Made by a program: the position numbers and the translations under genes
DNA from: Bacteroidota bacterium
GTDB taxonomy: Bacteria > Bacteroidota > Bacteroidia > Chitinophagales > Chitinophagaceae
Assembly: GCA_018267625.1 (NCBI GenBank)
Contig: JAFDYC010000096.1
Location: 1-64,000 of the forward strand
DNA: 64,000 nt
Direction: 5' to 3'
Notes under the pieces: model-generated
Database searches by the model: none
What the model saw: the letters and a program-made list of their open reading frames with translations, nothing else
Told to the model about the DNA's origin: nothing
In this document: one piece after another, positions 45,376-54,090 of the stretch
How the letters are laid out: every line of letters begins with the position of its first letter
Position numbering within the stretch: position 1 is the first letter of the stretch

Positions 45376-46620
45376 ATGGCAAAAATTTCTCCGTTCAACG
45401 CCCTCCGACCGAAACAAAAACTGGCTGCAGAGGTTGCTACTTTACCCTACGATGTGGTCAACGAAACAGAAGCTCGCCGCTTTCATGACCGGCCTTACAA
45501 TTTCTACCACGTCACCCGTTCGGAGATTGACCTGCCCGAAGGAACGGACCCACACAGCCGCCTGGTGTACGACAAAGCGAAGGAGAACCTCGACAATATG
45601 ATTGCCGAAGGCGTGATGCAACGCGATAAAGAACCCTGCTACTATATCTACGAACTGGAGATGGACGGCCATGCCCAAACAGGCCTCATCTGTGCCTCTT
45701 CGGTGGATGACTATGAAGCGGGCATCATCAAGAAGCATGAGTTTACCCGGCCGGTAAAGGAACAAGACCGGATAGACCATATCCTGGCTACCCGCGCACA
45801 AACAGGCATCGTCTTTCTGGCTTATCGCGACCAGGACGATGTGCAGCAAATCATCGAAACCTGGAAGCGGGAACACGTGCCCGTAAACAATTTTGTAGCG
45901 GAAGACGGCGTGCGCCACACGCTTTGGGTGATGGACGATTACAGCCAATGCGCTGCAATCACCTTGTTGTTTGGCTCGGACGTACCGGCCACTTATATCG
46001 CCGACGGGCACCACCGTGCTGCCTCGGCGGCCAAGGTTTGTGCCGAAATGCGCAAGCTCGGCTACAGCCTGAAAGGCGAGGAAAATTTCAACTACTTCCT
46101 CACCTGTATCTTCCCGGCAAGCCAGCTCCGCATTATGGATTACAACCGGGTGGTCAGCGACCTGAATGGTATGACCGAAGAGGCATTCCTCGCAGCTTTG
46201 GACAAATCATTCAGCCTGGAGGAACAAGGCCGCAAGCCTTACAAACCCCAGCAGCCGCAAGAGTTTGGCTTGTATCTCGGCGGGCGCTGGTGGAAGTTAT
46301 CGGCACGGCCCGGCAGCTTCCCGGCAGAGGACCTGAAGGAACGTTTAGATGTGAGCATCCTCCAAAACCAGGTGCTGAGTGCCTTGCTGGGTATCCACGA
46401 CCCACGCACGGATAAACGGGTAGATTTTGTGGGCGGTATCCGGGGCCTGGATGAGCTTCAGCGCCGCGTAGATGCCGGCGATTTTGCGGCGGCCTTTGCC
46501 TGTTATCCCGTCCGTATGGAGCAGCTTTTCAGCATTGCCGACCGCGGTGAGGTGATGCCGCCAAAGAGCACCTGGTTTGAGCCGAAACTTCGCGATGGAC
46601 TTGTGGTGTATATGATTTGA
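45376..46620 (+). CDS. DUF1015 family protein
   Basis: 414 residues, cytoplasmic. Family marks are the N-terminal FNALRPKQKLAAEVATLPYDVVN, the YYIYELEMDG strand and the central VPATYIADGHHRAASAAKV block, where the DGHHR segment is the most conserved part of DUF1015. The biochemical function is not known; the gene repeatedly occurs beside serine-biosynthesis genes, as here (32 bases after serC). The length is normal for the family. Likely part of the DUF502-serC transcript. Confidence 0.92.
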   Translation: MAKISPFNALRPKQKLAAEVATLPYDVVNETEARRFHDRPYNFYHVTRSEIDLPEGTDPHSRLVYDKAKENLDNMIAEGVMQRDKEPCYYIYELEMDGHAQTGLICASSVDDYEAGIIKKHEFTRPVKEQDRIDHILATRAQTGIVFLAYRDQDDVQQIIETWKREHVPVNNFVAEDGVRHTLWVMDDYSQCAAITLLFGSDVPATYIADGHHRAASAAKVCAEMRKLGYSLKGEENFNYFLTCIFPASQLRIMDYNRVVSDLNGMTEEAFLAALDKSFSLEEQGRKPYKPQQPQEFGLYLGGRWWKLSARPGSFPAEDLKERLDVSILQNQVLSALLGIHDPRTDKRVDFVGGIRGLDELQRRVDAGDFAAAFACYPVRMEQLFSIADRGEVMPPKSTWFEPKLRDGLVVYMI

Positions 46621-46709
46621 TATTGTTTTTCATGAGACAAGAAACAGAACATGAATTATCAATTAAAACCATTGATAGCAATTACTTAAAGAATCATAAG
46701 GAGGAAGAG

Positions 46710-48122
46710 TCACTTTCCAATACAAAAGCTGCCGAAGATGGCACCCAGGATATCGCGGTCCACCTGCACGGCCCCGGTCAGTTCGCCAATATGAAAGAGC
46801 GCCAGGCGAATATCAGAGGCGAGCAAATCGCCCGGTAGCCCATCATTCAGGCCCCTGCGAATCTCGCGAACGGAAGCAGCAATTTTTTGTAGCGCAGCGA
46901 GGTGCCGGGTATTCGTGATTATCGTATCGCCAGCCTGAACCCTGCCTGTGGTCACCGAGCTTAACAGATATTCTTTCAGTAATTCCAAGCCTTCGCCAGT
47001 ATGGGCACTCATAAGCAGAGCCTGATTTGGTATGGAAACCGGCGTAAGGAGCAAATCGCTTTTGGTGAACAACAGAAAATGTGGTTTGCTAAAGCTTTGC
47101 AGCCATTCCTGTAGCTTTTTGAAACCGGCATCTTCTGCTTGAGTGCAGTCCTGTAAGCAAAGGATAATATCGGCTTCCTCAACTTTTTGCCTACTTCGGG
47201 CCATGCCTTGCTGCTCGATCACATCACCTGAATCTTCCCTCAGGCCGGCAGTGTCAATGAAACGAAACTGAATGTCGCCAATATTTATTCGCTCCTCGAT
47301 GGTGTCGCGCGTGGTGCCGGCAATGTCGCTTACGATTGCCCGGTCTTCGTTGATTAAGGCATTCAGCAACGTGCTTTTACCCGCATTGGGCGCACCGATT
47401 ATCGCGACACTCACGCCATTTTTCATAGCATTTCCCAGTCGGAAAGAATCAATCAGCTTTTGCGCAGATTGTTCCAGGCGATCCAGGAGGTTCAGCAGTT
47501 GGCCGCGGTCGGCAAAGTGGACGTCTTCTTGTGAAAAATCGAGCTCCAGTTCGATAAGCGCCGAGAATCGAATCAACTCTTCGCGCATGGTTTTCAGGTC
47601 AGCAGAAAATCCACCCCGTAGTTGATGTAAGGCGGTTTGCTGTGCTGCTTTGCTTTCTGCTGCAATGAGGTCGGCTACGGCTTCTGCCTGCGTAAGGTCG
47701 AGGCGGCCATTAAGAAAGGCCCGTTGGGTAAATTCTCCGGCACGAGCGGGCCGGGCACCGGATGCCACACACAAGTCCAGAACAGTTTGTAAAACATAGG
47801 GGCTGCCGTGGCAGGAAATCTCTACGACATCCTCGCCGGTATAGGAATGTGGCGCACGAAAGAGGGACACGACGGCCTCATCAATCGCTTCCTGGCTTTC
47901 GGTATCCGTGTTCTCAGCCTGTGGCGCAGGAAGCCGGCGGACGATTCTTCCGAAATGCAGGCTGTGAGAAGCTTGCAGATGCAAAGGCTTGCCGGCAAAA
48001 ATTTTATCTGCGATTTCTATTGCCTGGTTGCCGCTGAGGCGGATGATGCCCAGGGCACCGGAGCCGGGAGGCGTAGATAAGGCAGTAATGGTGTCCTCGA
48101 GTTCCTGAATCATGGCGGGCAA
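46710..48122 (-). CDS. mnmE: tRNA modification GTPase MnmE
   Basis: 470 residues. The N-terminal tetrahydrofolate-binding domain starts at [22 protein letters not shown]. The G domain has G1 GAPNAGKST (near 230), G2 GTTRDTIEE and G3 DTAG, and the C-terminal helix ends in the conserved CIGK. MnmE with MnmG puts the 5-carboxymethylaminomethyl group on U34 of certain tRNAs. It faces the DUF1015 gene tail to tail; the 89-base gap shows no convincing terminator. Confidence 0.97.
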   Translation of the reverse strand: MPAMIQELEDTITALSTPPGSGALGIIRLSGNQAIEIADKIFAGKPLHLQASHSLHFGRIVRRLPAPQAENTDTESQEAIDEAVVSLFRAPHSYTGEDVVEISCHGSPYVLQTVLDLCVASGARPARAGEFTQRAFLNGRLDLTQAEAVADLIAAESKAAQQTALHQLRGGFSADLKTMREELIRFSALIELELDFSQEDVHFADRGQLLNLLDRLEQSAQKLIDSFRLGNAMKNGVSVAIIGAPNAGKSTLLNALINEDRAIVSDIAGTTRDTIEERINIGDIQFRFIDTAGLREDSGDVIEQQGMARSRQKVEEADIILCLQDCTQAEDAGFKKLQEWLQSFSKPHFLLFTKSDLLLTPVSIPNQALLMSAHTGEGLELLKEYLLSSVTTGRVQAGDTIITNTRHLAALQKIAASVREIRRGLNDGLPGDLLASDIRLALFHIGELTGAVQVDRDILGAIFGSFCIGK

Positions 48123-48151
48123 AGGTATTACCCGGCTTTTTGGAGAAATAG

Positions 48152-48180
48152 GAAAGCCGCCCGGTTAGGGGCGGCTTTCG
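48152..48180. terminator. Hairpin between the barrel gene and mnmE
   Basis: AAAGCCGCCC (48153-48162) and GGGCGGCTTT (48169-48178) are perfect inverted repeats. On the minus strand a short T-rich stretch follows (CTTTCC), so it probably ends the gene finishing at 48201 with moderate strength. Confidence 0.65.
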
Positions 48181-48200
48181 TGTGTTCATTCCGTAACAGA

Positions 48201-48998
48201 CTATTCGTCGTTAGAATTCTTGTTGGTGCTATTATCATCGTTGGTGTCCATGTGACGGGTCTCGTCCATAGGCTCAGCATGTGCACGTTTCTTGTGGCAA
48301 CCGAAGGTCTTTTGAATACCGATATTGAATTGGCGGCCGAAGGTGACATCGAAGCTGCTGGCCTTGCCGGTATGCTCAGAACCCGGAGTAGCTAAAAGCT
48401 GGGTGCTGTAGTCATACTTCTGGTAGTTATAGCTGATGCCGCCAATCCCGAAAGTCAGGGCCATGTTGTGCGCTACATATACACCTACGCCCGGCATGTA
48501 AGAAACATCAACTCCCTTGTACTTATCGTCGCGGGTGAAGCTGTTGTTCGTCTGAACGGTGCGGGTGCTTTGCTGGCCATGCAGGTAGTGCGCTTCAAGC
48601 TGACCGAAACCGAAGAAGCGTTTTCCAAAAGGTTGCGTAAAGCGAACGAAGGGCCCGATGGCGTAGTCGAAAGTCTTTACCTGGTCTTCATAGCCGGCAC
48701 TGTTCATGGGCGCATTGCGGAGGTCATAAGTAGTCTTAGAGCCTGTATAATTGAAGTCAATACCAACCGTCAGATAGTCAGAAATATTGAAGCCGATCCC
48801 TGGGGATACTTCCCAGTTTTGGGTGTGTGGGCGATCCACTGTAGTGGAGTTGGCGTTAGAAAAGGAGTACGTATCGGAACCTTTCTTGAACGAATAGCTG
48901 CCGACACCGTAAGCAAGGATACCACCAGCGCAGTGTCCTTGTGCAAAAGATGGAACAGCAAGTGCTGCTGCCATCAAGGAAAGGATGAGTTTCTTCAT
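48201..48998 (-). CDS. Outer-membrane beta-barrel protein
   Basis: 265 residues with a signal peptide (MKKLILSLMAAALAVPSFAQ). The body alternates amphipathic strands, such as WEVSPGIGFNISDYLTVGIDFNY, FDYAIGPFVRFTQPFG and VSYMPGVGVYVAHNMALTFGIG (each shown in part), fitting a small barrel of the PorT/OmpA-N type. The end is a hydrophilic His/Asn/Asp-rich tail (RHMDTNDDNSTNKNSNDE) after the last strand. Function unknown. It has one of the best promoters in the window 41 bases upstream of its ATG. Confidence 0.85.
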   Translation of the reverse strand: MKKLILSLMAAALAVPSFAQGHCAGGILAYGVGSYSFKKGSDTYSFSNANSTTVDRPHTQNWEVSPGIGFNISDYLTVGIDFNYTGSKTTYDLRNAPMNSAGYEDQVKTFDYAIGPFVRFTQPFGKRFFGFGQLEAHYLHGQQSTRTVQTNNSFTRDDKYKGVDVSYMPGVGVYVAHNMALTFGIGGISYNYQKYDYSTQLLATPGSEHTGKASSFDVTFGRQFNIGIQKTFGCHKKRAHAEPMDETRHMDTNDDNSTNKNSNDE

Positions 48999-49038
48999 AC
49001 CTGTTGAATGAGTGTGTTTGATGGGATTTTAATGGCGA

Positions 49039-49069
49039 CAAATGTATAGGCCAAAGTGTTTCTGTGCAA
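49039..49069 (-). promoter_or_regulatory. Consensus promoter (TTG-20-TACATTTG) for the barrel gene
   Basis: On the minus strand TTG (49067-49069) and TACATTTG (49039-49046) are 20 bases apart, matching the Bacteroidetes -33/-7 promoter. A transcript would start near 49032 and reach the ATG at 48998 after about 35 bases. Confidence 0.6.
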
Positions 49070-49085
49070 GCAAATCAATTAAGTT

Positions 49086-49619
49086 CTAAGCTTTCTTAGA
49101 CGGTGCTTCCTGAAACCAGGAACTGTACAGCACATAATTGTTGGCGATGCGCTCTATTTCACCGCTGAGCAGCTCGGGTGAAATGTTCTTCACTTTCCGG
49201 GCCGGCACGCCGGCATAGATGCTGCCCGGCGCCACGTCTGTGTCTTCGAGCACCACCGCTCCCGCAGCGATAATGCTCCCCTTCCCAATGCGTGCCCGGT
49301 CCATCACAATCGCACCCATACCGATGAGCACATCATCTTCTACCGTACAGCCATGCACTATGGCATGATGGCCGATACTGACATTGTTCCCGATTTCTGT
49401 TCCTGATTTCTGGTACGTGCAATGAATGCAGGCTCCGTCCTGAACATTCACTTTGTTGCCCATCCGGATACGGTTCACATCGCCGCGAATCACCGCATGG
49501 AACCACACACTGCACTGCGCACCCATCACTACATCACCAACAATCGTGGCATTTGGAGCTATGAAGCAATCTTCGGGAATTAGGGGGCTGACGCCTTTGA
49601 CAGGTAGGATGATGGGCAT
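49086..49619 (-). CDS. Gamma-carbonic anhydrase family protein
   Basis: 177 residues from the ATG at 49619 (MPIILPVKG); a longer frame starts at 49667 but adds 16 unrelated residues. The protein is a left-handed parallel beta-helix of hexapeptide repeats (VWFHAVIRGDVNRIRMGN, VSIGHHAIVHGCTVEDDVLIG). The zinc-binding histidines of the family are present in CIHCTY and in GHHAIVHG. Many members bind zinc without proven hydratase activity, so the activity is not certain. Divergent from the two Cys-rich genes, with only 75 bases between. Confidence 0.9.
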   Translation of the reverse strand: MPIILPVKGVSPLIPEDCFIAPNATIVGDVVMGAQCSVWFHAVIRGDVNRIRMGNKVNVQDGACIHCTYQKSGTEIGNNVSIGHHAIVHGCTVEDDVLIGMGAIVMDRARIGKGSIIAAGAVVLEDTDVAPGSIYAGVPARKVKNISPELLSGEIERIANNYVLYSSWFQEAPSKKA

Positions 49620-49694
49620 CCGGTAAAATTGTAAAAGATTTTCTGCGCCTGAAAGCCCCAGAACCAACTTATGAGCATTGCCTACCTTTAGCCG

Positions 49695-50039
49695 GTGAAG
49701 CTGCTGGCTATACTTGTCTCTTTGCTTGTTGCATGGTCTGTTGCCGTGCCCAGGCAGCTATTGATGCACGAGACACAACATAGCTGCTGCCAGTCTGATA
49801 AAAAAAACCTGCAGGAAAATCACCATCCCGAACGCAAAAAACATAGTTGCTGCGATGATGGCGGCTGCAATCCTTTTCAAGCCTGCGCCTGCTGCGCATT
49901 TGTCTTAAATACATCCTGGACTTTAAGCCCAGCCGCTCTTTTTCCTCTGATGAAAGAGAAGAAATTCATCTTCTCACCCGCAATTCATTCGGTCTTTGTT
50001 GGCTCTTGCTTCCACCCTCCCGAAGCCTCGTCTTGCTGA
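49695..50039 (+). CDS. Small exported Cys-rich protein
   Basis: 114 residues from the GTG at 49695, which gives the signal peptide KLLAILVSLLVAWSVAV; no ATG serves. After the signal the protein carries clustered Cys and His: HETQHSCCQ, then KKHSCCDDGG and CNPFQACACCAF. A hydrophobic middle and a tail ending SCFHPPEASSC follow. Spacing resembles small Cys/His exported proteins found near metal-handling genes in Bacteroidetes, but I do not assign a family. The Cys pairs suggest metal or thiol chemistry outside the cytoplasm. The next gene, also Cys-pair-rich, begins 45 bases on, so the two probably form an operon. Confidence 0.65.
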   Translation: MKLLAILVSLLVAWSVAVPRQLLMHETQHSCCQSDKKNLQENHHPERKKHSCCDDGGCNPFQACACCAFVLNTSWTLSPAALFPLMKEKKFIFSPAIHSVFVGSCFHPPEASSC

Positions 50040-50084
50040 AAAAACTCAAGACAACAATAACTCCAACAAAACAATCTAACTAAG

Positions 50085-50438
50085 ATGAAAAACCTCATCA
50101 TGGCGGTTTTTTCCGCAATCCTGCTCGTGCCCGCTTTGAGCGCCACGGCAGCTACTCCCGATAAGAACTGCTGCACGCCCAAGTCTGAATGCTGTTCACC
50201 GGCATCCGGCTGCTGCGCTGATGCCTCCTGCTGCACGCCCGACAACAACTGCTGTGCGCCCGGCGCTGCCTGCTGCGAAGCACAGCAAGACTGCTGCAAT
50301 CCTTCCACCGCCTCCGGAAATGCGGCTGATTGCTGTGCCCCCGGTGCCGATTGCTGTGAAGAAGCAGCACCCTGCTGCAACCAACACACGGCTGCTGCTC
50401 AAAAAGCAGAGGGTTCCGGCTCGGTTGCTAAAGGCTAA
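50085..50438 (+). CDS. Exported protein built of repeated Cys-Cys pairs
   Basis: 117 residues: a signal peptide (MKNLIMAVFSAILLVPALSATA), then ten Cys-Cys pairs in about 72 residues, mostly seven residues apart (CC-x5-CC), with one longer gap of eleven, then a low-complexity Ala/Ser tail. The residues around the pairs are often Pro, Asp, Asn, Ala or Gly (NCCTP, ECCSP, GCCAD). There are 20 cysteines in all. I recognise no family. The pattern suggests a metal-binding or thiol-sequestering protein, perhaps a metallothionein-like periplasmic or lipid-free secreted protein; this is inference. It follows the other Cys-rich gene and is followed by a terminator. Confidence 0.75.
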   Translation: MKNLIMAVFSAILLVPALSATAATPDKNCCTPKSECCSPASGCCADASCCTPDNNCCAPGAACCEAQQDCCNPSTASGNAADCCAPGADCCEEAAPCCNQHTAAAQKAEGSGSVAKG

Positions 50439-50461
50439 GCTTTGAAGCCTGAATAAATGAG

Positions 50462-50498
50462 AGGCTGCCTCCTACTGTGAGGCAGCCTTTCTTTTTTT
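50462..50498 (+). terminator. Intrinsic terminator after the Cys-rich pair
   Basis: AGGCTGCCTC (50462-50471) and GAGGCAGCCT (50479-50488) are perfect inverted repeats followed by TTTCTTTTTT. The rest of the gap up to 50782 (about 280 bases) holds no gene; an open frame there lacks an acceptable start or homologous motif. Confidence 0.9.
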
Positions 50499-50782
50499 AG
50501 TTGGCAGAATCTCGCTGTCTGGCTGTTTTAGGAACTGAAGGAAACAAAGCGATGATTCGTTTTCCAAAAGAAGTTGCATTAGAGCGCAGGCCCTTCCGTG
50601 TGCGAACCAGAATACAAGTCCAGAACAGGCAGCATCGAAGCAAAAAAGCGGGCAAAAAAATCATTGAAAAACAAGGTGGCTCAGTTGCTTTGAGCGCTCT
50701 TTTATTCTGTCTGTTACGAAGCAGGGTATCTCCACAATGTCCCGCCTGGATCCAGCTTATTGCTCCGCTTAACTTCGTCAAT

Positions 50783-53700
50783 ATGTCCAGCTCAGAAGTA
50801 AGTAATGCCGCCTTTTTATCCCGCTATGAAAAGCTGAATACAGCGCAAAAACAAGCGGTAGATACCATCTATGGGCCGGTGATGGTGCTTGCAGGTCCTG
50901 GAACGGGGAAGACAGAGGTTCTTTCCATGCGTATTGCACGGCTTCTGCTCAGTGAAGCTCAAATTCAGGCTCAGGACATCCTCTGCCTGACGTACACAGA
51001 CGAGGCTACCCAATCCATGCGCCGCCGCCTGCTGCAGATTATCGGGCAGGATGCACACAAAGTGCAGATCAACACCTTTCATGGCTTTTGTAACAGCATC
51101 ATCCAATCGGCTCCAGAATATTTTTCTAAACAAAGCCTCAGCCCCATCACCGATTTGGAAAAGGCAGAAATGATGCGGGCTCTGCTGGATGATCTGCCTG
51201 AAAAGCATCCCCTGCGCCGCCTCTCCGGTAACGTCTATTACGACAGCAAGCGCCTCTTAAATCTCTTTGACTTTATGAAGCAGGAAGCATGGAGTGCTGA
51301 GGCCATTTCACGAGCGATTGACGCACACCTTGCCGGGCTTGAGGCAAACCCTGCTTACCGTTATTTAAAGTCGGGGAAAGGATATAAGAAAGGCGACTTG
51401 AAACAAGCCATGGTGGATGAAGAAAAGCGCAGAATGGAGCTTACCCGGTCTGCCGCTCTCTTATTTGACGACTACCTCAGGCGCATGACTGATGCCGGTC
51501 GCTATGATTACACCGATATGATTCTTTGGGTGCTTCAGGCATTACGGGAACAGCCGGCACTGCTGGAGCGCTATCAGGAACGGTTTCAGTTTATCCTGGT
51601 GGATGAATTTCAGGATACTAATGGGGCCCAAAGTGAATTGCTTTATACCCTCACCCAATTCTGGGAAGCCCCAAATATGTTTGTAGTGGGCGATGATGAC
51701 CAGAGCATTTATGAGTTTCAGGGCGCCCGGCTCCGCAACATCATCGAGTTCTATCACCGCTATGAGGCCGAGGGGGTGAAGATGATTGTGCTGAAAGAAA
51801 ACTATCGCTCCTCTCAAGCCATCCTTGACCGGGCAGCCGCCAGCATCCAGAATAACCTGCAACGTCTGATTTATCAGCTCAAAGACCTGGAGCTTGATAA
51901 AATTATTCTTTCAAAAAACCCAAGATTCTCAGGTCCGGAAAGCTTCCCAAAGCCCGTAGTGCGCATCTACACCAATACCCTTCAGGAAGCGGCCCATGTG
52001 GCGGAGCAAATTGCAATGCTGCAAAAAAGTGGTACGCCCCTGCATGAAGTGGCGGTGCTCTATGCACAGCATAAACAGGCAGATTTGCTCATCTCCCTTT
52101 TACAACGAAAAGGCATTCCATACAATGTAAAACTCCCGATGGATGTGCTTGAGATGCCCGTTGTGCAACATATCCTGAGCCTTCTGCGCTACCTGGAAGG
52201 AGAGCGCCGGAAGCCGTTCAGTGAAGAAGCCACCTTATTTGAACTCCTGCATGCCCCCTGGTATGGCATCAAACCAACCGACCTGGCCCAGATAGCACTC
52301 TACATAAACAGCCAGCCCAAATCAAAACAAACAAGGTGGCGCTTTGTGCTGGGCAATGCCTTACTACTGGAGTCTTCCAGCCGAAATCTGCGCAGCGAAG
52401 AGGCTCCTTCAGGCCTATGCCTCGACACTCCTAAGCCCTTACAACGAGTCGGTACCTTTTTAGAAAATGCTTTGCAGCAAGTATCCGCCTGGCCCTTGCC
52501 CCTGTTGCTGGAGAAAATCTTAAAGGAAGCGGGCATCATTGATTATGTCTTGCGGGGCAAAGAATATGTCTGGGATATTCAGGCACTATACAGCTTCTTT
52601 CAATTCGTCCGCGACTACTGCACTCGCAACCCCCGCACAAAGCCTGCTGACTTCCTGAATATGGTGCAACAGATGGAAGAAGAAGGCATCAAGCTCCCCT
52701 TAGAGAAAGTGATTCAGCAAGACAATGGCCTGCGTCTGCTTACGGCTCACGGGGCTAAAGGTTCCGAATTTGAACACGTTTTTTTGATTGGCTGCAATGC
52801 CAATTTTTGGGAAAAGAAACAAGGCAACAACGCTGAGTTCAAGCTGCCGCCCACGGTGCTGGCCACGGTTGAGGGGGAGGAGAAATCGGGTAAGGAAGAA
52901 GTAGCGCGACGGCTTTTCTATGTGGCCATGACCCGCGCCAAGAAACACTTGTACCTCTCCTACAACCTCCTTGATGCAGAAGGAAAGGAACGGCCTCATT
53001 CTCGTTTTATTGATGAAATCAGCACAGCAGAAGAAAGAGAAACTGTGAGCCTGAGCACAGATGCCCTGACCGATGCTATCAGCCTCAACCTGCAATCCGA
53101 AGATGAAGTACAGATTGAGTTAGTGAATCAGGCCTGGTTAGAACGCCGCCTGCAAAGCATCACAATGAGCTACTCACACCTTTCCAAATTCTTGAAATGC
53201 CCGCTGAGCTATTACTATGAAAATATCCTCAAAGTGCCTTCCCTGCCCACCGCAGCACTCAGCTTTGGCATCGCAGTGCATTATGCTTTGGAACACCTTT
53301 TTGATGAGATGAAAAATGCAGGTGGCATCTTCCCAACGAAAGAGCGTTTCATTCAACTTTTTGAAACCCGGATGGGCCCTGAGCGCGACCACCTGAGCGA
53401 ACCCGACTTCCTACGCCGCATGGAACAGGGCCGGCAAGTGCTGGATGCCTATTACGAGCATAATATCGGTACCTGGGCCAGGCAGGTACTTGTTGAATAT
53501 ACCGTGCCTCGTTTCCTACTCGATGGTGTGCCCGTCACCGGAAAACTGGATAAGCTGGAGCTGGACGGGAACACTTGCTACGTGGTGGATTACAAGACCG
53601 GCAAACCCGATGGGAACAACAAAGACCGGCTGGCTGCACCCAGTGAAAAAGATCCAGATGGTGGCGACTATTGGCGGCAGATGGTGTTTTACAAACTTCT

Positions 53701-53977
53701 CCTGGAAAAGGCGCCGGATAGCCGCTGGAAGGTGGGTGGCGGACGCTTTGAATATGTTGAGAAAAGCCAGACTACGGGCGAATGGAAGACTGTTCAAATA
53801 CCCGTGTTTGCTGAAGACGAGCAATACGTCTTGCGACAGCTAAAAACAGCCTACAGCCAGATTATGAACCACGAATTCAATTCAGGCTGCGGGGAACAAG
53901 ACTGTCATTGGTGCCAATTTGCCCGAAAAAATGAACGCTTACGTTCAGGTGAATTGGAAAAAAAAGATGATAATTAA
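50783..53977 (+). CDS. UvrD-type helicase fused to a PD-(D/E)XK Fe-S nuclease
   Basis: 1064 residues from the ATG at 50783 (MSSSEVSNAAFLSRYE), chosen since the longer frame adds ~94 unrelated residues. The helicase part has Walker A AGPGTGKTEVL near 38-47, Walker B ILVDEFQDTN near 271 and SF1A motifs (QSIYEFQGAR; LKENYRSSQ; FYVAMTRAKKHLYLSY). The C-terminal ~260 residues are a RecB/AddB-type nuclease with the motif VDYKTGKP near 934 and four cysteines (near 806 in KCPLSYYY, and 1036, 1041, 1044 in CGEQDCHWC) that should hold a [4Fe-4S] cluster. It may process double-strand breaks alone or with a partner subunit; no second subunit gene is adjacent. dnaN follows. Confidence 0.92.
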   Translation: MSSSEVSNAAFLSRYEKLNTAQKQAVDTIYGPVMVLAGPGTGKTEVLSMRIARLLLSEAQIQAQDILCLTYTDEATQSMRRRLLQIIGQDAHKVQINTFHGFCNSIIQSAPEYFSKQSLSPITDLEKAEMMRALLDDLPEKHPLRRLSGNVYYDSKRLLNLFDFMKQEAWSAEAISRAIDAHLAGLEANPAYRYLKSGKGYKKGDLKQAMVDEEKRRMELTRSAALLFDDYLRRMTDAGRYDYTDMILWVLQALREQPALLERYQERFQFILVDEFQDTNGAQSELLYTLTQFWEAPNMFVVGDDDQSIYEFQGARLRNIIEFYHRYEAEGVKMIVLKENYRSSQAILDRAAASIQNNLQRLIYQLKDLELDKIILSKNPRFSGPESFPKPVVRIYTNTLQEAAHVAEQIAMLQKSGTPLHEVAVLYAQHKQADLLISLLQRKGIPYNVKLPMDVLEMPVVQHILSLLRYLEGERRKPFSEEATLFELLHAPWYGIKPTDLAQIALYINSQPKSKQTRWRFVLGNALLLESSSRNLRSEEAPSGLCLDTPKPLQRVGTFLENALQQVSAWPLPLLLEKILKEAGIIDYVLRGKEYVWDIQALYSFFQFVRDYCTRNPRTKPADFLNMVQQMEEEGIKLPLEKVIQQDNGLRLLTAHGAKGSEFEHVFLIGCNANFWEKKQGNNAEFKLPPTVLATVEGEEKSGKEEVARRLFYVAMTRAKKHLYLSYNLLDAEGKERPHSRFIDEISTAEERETVSLSTDALTDAISLNLQSEDEVQIELVNQAWLERRLQSITMSYSHLSKFLKCPLSYYYENILKVPSLPTAALSFGIAVHYALEHLFDEMKNAGGIFPTKERFIQLFETRMGPERDHLSEPDFLRRMEQGRQVLDAYYEHNIGTWARQVLVEYTVPRFLLDGVPVTGKLDKLELDGNTCYVVDYKTGKPDGNNKDRLAAPSEKDPDGGDYWRQMVFYKLLLEKAPDSRWKVGGGRFEYVEKSQTTGEWKTVQIPVFAEDEQYVLRQLKTAYSQIMNHEFNSGCGEQDCHWCQFARKNERLRSGELEKKDDN

Positions 53978-54057
53978 GTCCGCTGCGCGCCTATACCGGG
54001 GAAATCACCTACATCAATCCATCCCTTTATCCCCGGCCCTGAAGGGCTGGTGTCCCC

Positions 54058-54065
54058 TATCTTTG
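54058..54065 (+). promoter_or_regulatory. -7 box TATCTTTG before dnaN
   Basis: TATCTTTG fits TAnnTTTG and ends 25 bases before the dnaN ATG at 54091. Just upstream, CCGGCCC and GGGCTGG (54033-54050) could form a small stem, perhaps ending the helicase transcript. Confidence 0.45.
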
Positions 54066-54090
54066 GCTCCCTTCAAAACCGGCAGTTTTC

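Noticed and set aside
46617..46838. 73-residue plus-strand frame after the DUF1015 gene
   Set aside because: It overlaps the 3' end of mnmE on the other strand and has no features of a protein family.
50497..50782. Open frames on both strands before the helicase gene
   Set aside because: The plus frame is an upstream extension of the helicase without homology; the minus one has no features and overlaps the terminator.
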